Assembly (NCBI RefSeq): GCF_000321225.1
Contig: NW_004451504.1
Span: 457,696 to 521,695, forward strand
Direction of reading: 5' to 3'
Source: Odobenus rosmarus divergens
Lineage: Eukaryota > Chordata > Mammalia > Carnivora > Odobenidae
DNA: 64,000 nt
This document shows, piece after piece, positions 56,695 through 64,000 of this stretch (positions are counted from its first letter, which is position 1; each line of letters begins with the position of its first letter). The translations under genes were made by a program, and so were the position numbers. Below the pieces are notes generated by a model, which saw nothing but the letters and a program-made list of their open reading frames with translations, ran no database searches and had not been told where the DNA came from.

Positions 56695-57550
56695 CCTCGG
56701 CAGGATAGGGACTATTGTTACTTGCCTATTTCACAGAGGAGCAAAGTGAGGCCCAGCTAGCAAGGTGGAGCCACCAGAATTGGAACCCAGGCAGAGCCCC
56801 AGGTTTGTCTTTTTGTTTTTGTTTTTTAGCTTATTGTTATGGAAAGCTTTGAAAATATACACAAGCCGACAGTCTACCATCATGAAACTCTATGTACCTA
56901 TCACCCAGCTTCCGTGAGCACCAACTCACAGTCAATCTTGTTTCTTCCAAAACCCATCCCACCTCTCCTGTAAGATTTAAAGCAGATCTCACACACCTAC
57001 CCTTTCCGTAAATATTTCAGGGTGCGTCTCTAACAGATAAGGACTCTTTTCAAGAAGTGTCACTGCATACCCATTATCACATCTACAAGAAATCAACAAT
57101 AATTTACTAGCATCAACTCTCCAGGCACTGTTCCAATTTCTGATGGTCTCATGATGTCATATTTTTTTCAAGTTATTTTTTCTTCATTTTTTTTTAAGTA
57201 AGCTCAGCACTCAACTCGGGGCTTAAACTCACCACCCTGAGATCAAGAGTCACATGCTCTACCCACTGAGCCAGCCAGGCGCCCCACAGTTATTTTCTTG
57301 AATCAGAACCCAAGTTACTTTACATATTGCATTGATTCATATGTCTCTTTTGTTTCTTTTAATTTATAGGTTTTCCTGACATTTCTCACTCTGCTTTCTC
57401 TTCCTTTCAATTCACTTGTTCATGAATCCTGGGTGTTGTTTCTTTGGTTTCCCACAGCCTAGAGAAGTGTTGTCCAATAGAGATCTCATTTTAATGAAGT
57501 AATTTTAAATTTTCTAGTAGCCACATTTGAAAAACAACAACGACAAAAAA
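56695..57550. mobile_element. MIR piece and old L1-derived segment split by a short CAN SINE
   Basis: A minus-strand MIR piece is at 56700-56800. 56820-57165 and 57290-57450 carry the landmark blocks of an old L1 segment ('taccatcatgaaactctatg', 'cagtcaatcttgtttcttcc', 'cattgattcatatgtctc', 'ttttaatttataggttttcc'). The interrupting short SINE is at 57185-57287 (minus), with agttatttt...ctt flanks. Confidence 0.65.
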
Positions 57551-57689
57551 AAAAAAAAAGGAAAAAGAAGCAGGCTAAAGTAATTTTAATACTATATCTT
57601 TAAGTCTGTATATTTAAAATATCATTTTGGTATGTAATGAATAAGCTCTTCTTTGTTTATCCATCACTCACTCCCTCAGTTCAGGAGTG

Positions 57690-57905
57690 GCTACCGTGTG
57701 CCAGGACATATGCTAGCCTCAGTTAGTAGGACTTACTGTGATTGCTAAGCAGTGCTCTAAGTGCTTTCCATGAATTAATTCAGGAAATCCACAACCACCT
57801 CAGATGGAGGTACTACTACTGTCCCCATTTCACAGATGAGAAAAGAGAGGCCAGAGTCACACAGTGAGTGCCTCGGGGAGCTGGGATTTGAACCCTGGTC
57901 TCTCT
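57690..57905 (-). repeat. MIR element
   Basis: 'accgtgtgccaggacatatg', 'cagtgctctaagtgctttcc', 'tgtccccatttcacagatgag', 'gggatttgaaccctggtctc': a reverse MIR with all blocks. Confidence 0.85.
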
Positions 57906-59310
57906 TTATAGTGTCACTGTAACGGTAAACTAGAGCCAGCCCATGCCCTCAGGAATCTCCTAGGTGGTTGGCGTATGCCTAAGGGTGCAGAGCACAGGAG
58001 GCTTCCTGGAGGACGTGATCACACCAGGTGACCCCAACCATAGAGCTTTCACGTGTAGGTCTCTTCTTTATGGCTTTTGCACTTGGATGCCTGAACAGCC
58101 GAAGCATGGTGTTTTCGGGGTGTGACTGGCACTATCACTCTGGAGAGCTTGGGGGCTTCCCTTAGTTGGGAGGCAGAGAGTCAGGGGGCTGAGGCAGCCA
58201 GGCAGGGGAGCTGGTGGCATCGGAGGTGGAGGAGGAGATGCGGGGGGGAGATGGAGGAAGGGGGAGAGGCGGGAGCACGGGATGGACGGACAGGAGATGC
58301 CCGACAGGATGGACTCCGGAGGGGGTGACGTGTGGCTGATGAGGGTGGGTCAGTGGCTTTGAAGGGGCTTGTAGAGGGAGGCTGGGAGCAGTCCCCTGTG
58401 GTGCCTCCACCTGCAGGGTCTAGGTGATCCCTTATCTCCTCAGAAGGCAGGAATGAACAAAACCTTAATGGTTTCTTTTGTTCCTGCCTCTGCATCTCCT
58501 GATGCAAAGTTCTGTCAGCTTCCTGCCATGTCTGCCTTCTGTAGGCAATTTATAGCCCCAGAAAATCCAGGTTCTGTCTGTCTTGGTCAGGAAAGCTTGT
58601 GCCTGAGAAAATCCCCCCGCACTCATGCTGAGCTGCCCCAGGGACCGATTCACAGGACCCCTGGCCAGCCCCTGGTGTGGGGTGGGCTCCCCGTGAGCAC
58701 TTGCTCAGGAAATACTCCTGCCGTTCCCCTGGACTTGCCCAGGACAGCTTGCAGGAGGAAGAGTGGCTCCCGATGTCCTGTCCTTAGTCCTTGGGACACC
58801 CGTCCCGGTGCGGGTGGCGGGCTTGTTCAGCCAACTGCGAGGGGCCAGAGGCAGGGGTGCAGTGTGCCAGTGATGTTAATAGCTGGCTCTTGGTGGTGGT
58901 GGGGGGGGCAGATTTTCGTGGTGAAAATATCCCTATCAGGGCTGATTTCAAGCCCGATGTGATGTGTCACAGGGTTCCCAGTTTAATCACTGGCTCTGAG
59001 CACGCCTTAGTCAGAGGTCTACCTCTCTGCCTCCCTGCCCACTTTCCAGTCTACGAGGAGCCCTTCCAACTCCTGTTCATCCTTCGGATCCACCTTCACA
59101 GTCTCTCTCCCTGCCAGATCGGTGGCGGGGTTGGAGGGGGGGGGGGCGGCTGGAAGTGCAGGAGACAGTTCTGTCTTCCCCTCCCCGGGACCCCCACCTC
59201 CGGGCATTGGCTCTGGCCCGCAGCAGACACTTGGGGAATATTTGTTGGAAGGACGGATAAAGATGAGGAAGGTGACATTGACAGCAAATGCGTGTACCAC
59301 CTTCCGGGCG
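57906..59310. other. intronic, no gene recognised
   Basis: 58200-58330 is purine-rich (ggaggaggag, gcgggggggaga). 59125-59150 has a G-run. Frames of up to 180 codons (58791-59333) lack any recognised domain. Confidence 0.5.
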
Positions 59311-59314
59311 CCCG

Positions 59315-59440
59315 CTCTGCTCTGAGCACATAATACACAGTAACTCATTTAACCCTCACAATAATGCTAGGTCGGCACTGATTGCCCCATTTTACAGATG
59401 AAGAAACTGAGCCCCAGCAGTTTGGTGGCAGAGCCAGGCC
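59315..59440 (-). repeat. MIR fragment
   Basis: 'aactcatttaaccctcacaa', 'ccccattttacagatgaagaaactg', 'tggcagagccaggcc'. Confidence 0.8.
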
Positions 59441-59552
59441 TGGGACGCTGTGTAAAGTGCTCCTGTGTCCTTGGGCTCCCCTCAATGCTGTAAGAAGGAG
59501 GGGGGCTCATAGTATTGTCCTCATTTTAATAAACAACAAAACAGGCTCAGAT

Positions 59553-59579
59553 CACACACACACGCGCGCGCGCGCGCAC
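59553..59579. repeat. (CA)n(CG)n alternating tract
   Basis: CACACACACA runs directly into about eight CG units. Strictly alternating purine-pyrimidine. Confidence 0.95.
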
Positions 59580-61095
59580 TTTCTTTTGTCTTTACACCCA
59601 TCCCGACTGCCATATGGTCAGCTCCTTGAGCACAGGACAGGGTCCTCGCTTCTCTGAATGTCTGGTCCTGGCAGTGTAGTGGCTGACTGAATCTTTGCCG
59701 AATTGCATTGCTTTTTGCAGTAGTGAGTTTCCTGTCACTGGAAGTGTTCAAGTTAAGTCTGGGCAGTGGTTTTGGTGTATTTGGACCAAGATTCCTTAAA
59801 TTCTGCAGAATGATGCCCTACAACCACCTATAGCTGCCTAATCCGATGCGACGGCCCTGTTGTTCCTTGGCCTTTTTAGTTTGAGACCATATATGAAATT
59901 CGTATGATGTGAAGGTCCTAGAGCAGTCAACTCTACGTCAGGTGATTCACAGACCTGATCTCCCTTAATTCTCCAGGCAACACTGTGAGAGGCTTACACT
60001 GGGTGTGACGCCATCTGGTTTCTGGGTGAAAATGAACTTCAGAGAGGTCACTAACCCCCAGAAGACCACCCAGCTATGAAGTGCAGAGTAAGTCTAAGTG
60101 CCTTAGACCAAGGTTTGCATTTATTCTAACCTACCAGGCTGCCTTTTTGTTGCAGCCGGGGTGGGATGGGGTAGGATGGAGAAAGGGGGTCGAACATCAG
60201 AGCACTGTTATCTCTTTGTGTAACCCTGCTCAGGACCCGTGGTCTGCAGCTCAGCTGCCACGAGGGGTCTTGCAACCTTGCCCAGGGCTCTGAGACCTTT
60301 GCAGACCTGGCTGGGTTGGGGTAGAGGGGGGCTGTGCAGGACCCCAGGGTTCATCATTTCTGGTGCTAAAGCAGGTGGAAAATTCCCACTTCCTGAGTCG
60401 GGATCAAGGAGAATTTCTGACGTGCACGAGTCTGTCTCGTCCCTTGTGTTTTCCAGTTTGAGGACTAGAACCAAAAGCCCCTGAAATTCCCCGCCTGGCC
60501 CACTGTGCATCTGTGCCGGGCAGAGGCCATTTCCAAACTGCTCACCCTCCCCCACACACTGCTCTGAAGCCTGCCGCAGGAGAAACTGGGGCCACGGTCC
60601 TGTGGCCCTGCTTACTGCCCGGTCCCTTAGGCCCTCTGAGCCTCCGTTTCCTTGTTGGGGAAATGGGATTGGTTTTTAATAGGTTCTCAGTAAGGATTGC
60701 TATTAGTAAGAGTTTGCATCTGATGAGATGCCAGATCCCCCCGTCTCCAGTCTCTGGCTGCCTGGCTCCAATTCCTGGAGGCCCCCAATACAATGTAAAA
60801 ACAATCTGATTTGCAAGGGTTTAATGGGCCAGTCTCAGGCTGAGAAAGGCAGCAGATGTGGCTTGGATATCTTCTCTGAACATAGGCAGGAGAGGGTGGA
60901 GTGATTCCCAAACCTGTCTCCAGAAAATTCAATTTGGATAATTCGGTGAAACAAATCAAGAACCTAAAAAATTCCCCTTCCTTTTTGCTTGGTATTTCTG
61001 AAAAAATTCAAAAGGACAGGAAAAGCTTCATGCATTCGGAAGAGGAAAATAAGAAAAACCAAAATATTTGGGACCAGGAAATTAGTTAAATAATT
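59580..61095. other. intronic, MIR/L2 remnants only
   Basis: An L2-like piece is near 59620-59700 and a plus-strand MIR-like piece near 60630-60720 ('ctctgagcctccgtttcc'). No gene recognised. Confidence 0.45.
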
Positions 61096-61096
61096 T

Positions 61097-61525
61097 AAAA
61101 ATGATGGTCCAGGGACTCCTGGCTCAGTTAGCTAAGCATCAGACTCTTGGTTTCGGCTCAGGTCGTGATCTTAGGGGTGTGAGATTGAGCCCTGCGTTGG
61201 TCTCCCCACTCAGCGGGGAGTCTGTTTGAGATTCTCTCTCTCGGGGCACCTGGGTGGCTCAGTCGTTAAGCGTCTGCCTTTGGCTCAGGTCATGATCCCA
61301 GGGTCCTGGGATCGAGCCCCGCATCGGGGTCCCTGCTCCGCGGGAAGCCTGCTTCTCCCTCTCCCAGTCCCCCTGCTTGTGTTCCCTCTCTTGCTGTGTC
61401 TTTCCCTGTCAAAAAAAAAAAAAAAGAGATTCTCTCTCTCTCCCTTTCCCTCTGCTCCTCCTGCTCCTGCTCTCTCTCTTTCTCTCTCTCTCAAATAAAT
61501 AAATCTTTAGGAAAAATGATCCTCC
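61097..61525 (+). mobile_element. CAN SINE inserted inside another CAN SINE
   Basis: The outer SINE (about 61111-61511) has flanks aaaaatgat(gg/cc)tcc at 61097 and 61512. The inner SINE (61243-61425, head ggggcacctgggtggctcag) interrupts it. An exact 15-bp duplication gagattctctctctc is at 61228-61242 and 61426-61440. The inner copy has a pure A15 tail and looks young. Confidence 0.93.
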
Positions 61526-63410
61526 AAACAGTTTACAAAAAAAAAGAATATTTCTGATATCATGTCAAGCAGAAAAAAAAAAGCCGACACTAAATTGTAT
61601 ATACAACACGGTAGGCAAAATACCAAATCATTAACTGATGGTGTTTGCCTTTAAGCCTGGGATCCTGGGTTGCTTTTGCATTTTCTTTATTCTTTGTAGT
61701 AGCCTCCAATTTTTCTATGAAGGATATATATTACTTTTGTAATGAAGATATTTAAATAAGCTAAGTGTTTTCTCCTATTTTTAAAAACATAGGGAATGAA
61801 TTATTGGTTAGCTTATGTAAGGAAGATAATCAGCGGACTTGTGTTCAAAGGAAAAGACTTGCTTACATAAAAACTGATAAATATGCAATCATGTTTTCAT
61901 TTAAAATGAAATGTCTAAAGTATTTATGAACTGTTTCTTCAGTGGTTTCCTGTTTACCCAGCCACCAGCTATAAGCAGGTGGATTGAGCAGGCTTCTAAA
62001 ACCCAAGGAAAAGTACCCAGATGAATTGCTGCTGAGGGAAGTTCTGGGAAGATTCGGTTTTCTACCAGGCATTAAGTCCTCAGTGTCAGAGGGCTCAGAC
62101 TGATTTCCTGAATTTGGGGTCCCCGTGAAACAAAAGAAAAGGGCAGAAGCAAATCCTTCCCCAACCTCTGTTCCAGATCTTGATTCATGCCTCTGCCGCC
62201 TGGGTTATGTCTTTGAGTGATTTTTTCCATGACAATTGCAGGGATGGCATGTTTTGTGAACCTCTCAGATTTGAGCATGTCTTTCCGAGGGCTTTGCTCA
62301 TGGAGGACCATTCAGTATCACAGCCCGTTTCCCTCCTGAATCTGTAGGTGCTTTCTGGGGTCAGGTGTATTTGTAGCTGCAGAAAACCTGAAGCCAGCTT
62401 GATTTTCCTTCGTTTGTATGTTGCCTGCAGCTTTCCCCTGTCCCCCCAGTTATTCAACTGCCTCCCCTGGTTGCCCTAGGTCCGGCCAGCTGGGACATGT
62501 GAGGCAAATTTGCTGTGTAACAGAAGACCTTGGATGATAGAGTTAATGGTGTGATATCAAGTGAGGGGCCCCCCTCTCTGAGCCTGGGTCCCCCCACTCA
62601 TAGGACAAGGAGCTTTATCTCCAGCATGCAGGTTGTGGCGAGGCCCCAGTAGATCACCCCTGGCACCCAGGACCTCATTAAGCCTCAGCTCCGTTTCCTG
62701 CCTCAGGAATAATCGTCATTTCCATTGTCCCTCAGATGTAAGGGCTTTTCTGTGTGGTGGCTGCCCCGCGGGGCCCCACCTCTGCCCCCTCAGCCACAGT
62801 TACCACAGTCCAAACAGACTCTCGGAAGAAGTTCCCCAGGCCATTTGCAAGGAAAATTCCCGTGGCTGATACTTATTTTTACAGTAAACATGGGTCCATG
62901 GCCAGGGACATGTAAGGTGTCCCCATCAGGGCTGTTAGCACCCAGCTGGGGCTTTTGGATTACGTCCCACTGTGGGAAGCGCCCAGGTTGAAGGGTCCCT
63001 ATCTTGATACCATTGCCTATCCAGGGAAGCATGGTGTCCTCATGGGAAGAGCCAGACCACATCCCAACCTACCCTGGCCTCTGATCAGCTCCGATTAACT
63101 CTAGAGACATTTCCTTGACTCTCAAGTGGGGAGAGCATCCCTGCTTGTGGGTTCATCAGAAGGAATACTTGAGAGCGTTGGGTGGCAAAGGAGCCCAGAG
63201 GTGGGGCTGAGCTAGACCGCAGGTCGCTCTGGGCAGTCTCCTGTGCCTTGTCTCTCCCACTGCTCCCTCTTCCCCCACGTAGGCACACCCTCCTCTTCCC
63301 GTGGGTCTGGGACCCTCATGGGAAAGGACTTGAAACCTGCCCACAAAGACAATTCAGACTTGATAGACGTGTCACAAGCCGGAAGTGGGGACATGTAGGC
63401 AGCAGAGAGG
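61526..63410. other. intronic, no gene recognised
   Basis: 61540-61930 is AT-rich; the rest is single-copy. Nothing nameable. Confidence 0.5.
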
Positions 63411-63417
63411 CAGTATG

Positions 63418-64000
63418 CTTGTGTGTGGTATGTGGTGTGATATGTGTGTGGTGTGCGTACCTGTCTACGTGTGACGTGTAAGGTATGTGTGGTATGTATG
63501 TGTGGTCTCTGTGTGTGATATGTATGTTTGTGGGGGGTGTGTCTGTGTGTGTGGTGTATATGGTGTATATGTATGGTATTGTGTGTGTGTGTGTGGTGTG
63601 TGTGGTACTGTGTGTGTGTAGGGTGTTGGTGTGTGTGGTGTGTGTGGTGTGTGTGTGTAGGGTGTGTATGTGTGTGTGTGGTGTGTGTGTGGTGTGGTGT
63701 GTGTGTGGTGTGTGTGTGTGGTGTGTGTGGTGTGTGTGTGTGGTGTGTGTATGGTGTGTGTGTGTTGTATAGTGTGTGTGTCCGTGTGTATGGTGTATGT
63801 GTGTGGTATTGTGTGTGTGTATGTGGGGTGTGTGGTACTGTGTGTGTGGTGTGTGTGGTGTGGTGTGTGTATGGTGTGTGTGTGTGTGGTGTGTATGGTG
63901 TGTGTATGTGTGTGGTGTGTGTGGTATTGTGTATGTGTGTGTGTGTGGTGTGTGTGGTGTATAGTGTGTGTGTCTGTGTGTATGGTGTATGTGTGTGGTG
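63418..64000. repeat. long GT-rich satellite-like microsatellite
   Basis: At least 580 bases built from GTGTGGT, GTGTGTATGGT and (GT)n units, running off the right edge. Frames encoding Val/Cys-rich peptides here are repeat artefacts. Confidence 0.95.

Larger units (their letters stand above)
47174..64000 (-). other. BDKRB2: BDKRB2 intron 1 (inferred)
   Basis: Upstream of exon 2 on the minus strand. Human intron 1 is tens of kilobases, so this whole right part of the window is inferred to be intron. No other gene was recognised in it. Its repeats are listed separately. Confidence 0.55.

Noticed and set aside
58200..58330. Purine/GC-rich stretch as BDKRB2 exon 1 or promoter
   Set aside because: Few CpGs, no TATA-like box or clear donor on the minus strand. 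The human first exon lies farther upstream than this, so it is expected outside the window.
63485..63964. Val/Cys-rich frames in the right-hand GT repeat
   Set aside because: Any (GT)n tract is open in several frames; there is no start context or homology. The same applies to 51214-51545 and 4293-4804.
1..64000. CRISPR arrays, operons, prophage or bacterial mobile systems
   Set aside because: The sequence is plainly mammalian (introns, SINE/LINE/LTR content). No spaced identical repeats of CRISPR type were seen.

Overview
This is mammalian nuclear DNA. Its interspersed repeats point to a carnivoran, probably an arctoid (bear, mustelid or seal group). At least a dozen tRNA-Lys-derived CAN SINEs are present, with heads reading like GGGGCGCCTGGGTGGCTC. 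Several share the body type ending in 'cccctgcttgtgttccctctc'. There are also carnivoran-type L1 3' ends, plus older MIR, L2, MER5A, MER20 and MaLR-type LTR relics. The species cannot be fixed from the sequence alone.

The window matches the kinin-receptor locus that sits at human 14q32, read in reverse. Three protein-coding genes are supported. (1) The last coding exon of ATG2B is at 1693-1923 (+); the rest of that gene lies off the left edge. (2) BDKRB1, the bradykinin B1 receptor, has its whole coding region in one exon at 20692-21753 (-). (3) BDKRB2, the bradykinin B2 receptor, has its main coding exon at 42427-43531 (-). A short upstream coding exon at 47064-47137 adds an in-frame N-terminal extension. 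ATG2B and BDKRB1 converge tail to tail across about 18 kb. BDKRB1 and BDKRB2 are tandem on the minus strand.

Region by region: 1-1692 is an AT-rich ATG2B intron. 1924 to about 3000 is ATG2B 3'UTR. 3-20 kb is repeat-rich intergenic DNA with a CpG-rich segment and a CTCF-like motif near 12.25 kb. 20.2-28.98 kb is BDKRB1, with a MaLR-type LTR at its 3' end and a candidate promoter/first exon near 28.78-28.97 kb. 29-40 kb is intergenic. About 40.2-47.17 kb holds the BDKRB2 3'UTR, main exon, intron 2 and exon 2. 47.17-64 kb should be BDKRB2 intron 1, carrying SINEs, a truncated L1, a CCAAT-rich LTR-like element and long GT microsatellites. The non-coding first exon of BDKRB2 is expected beyond the right edge.

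The two receptors form one signalling unit. B2 is the constitutive receptor for bradykinin and kallidin, and B1 is the inducible receptor for their des-Arg metabolites. Both couple mainly to Gq and Gi. ATG2B is an unrelated autophagy lipid-transfer protein that happens to be a neighbour. I found no sign of an undescribed gene system. The best observations are the split N-terminus of BDKRB2, a pure CGG-coded arginine run in BDKRB1, an LTR that may supply the BDKRB1 poly(A) signal, CTCF-like motifs on both sides of BDKRB1, and several nested retroposons with intact target-site duplications.
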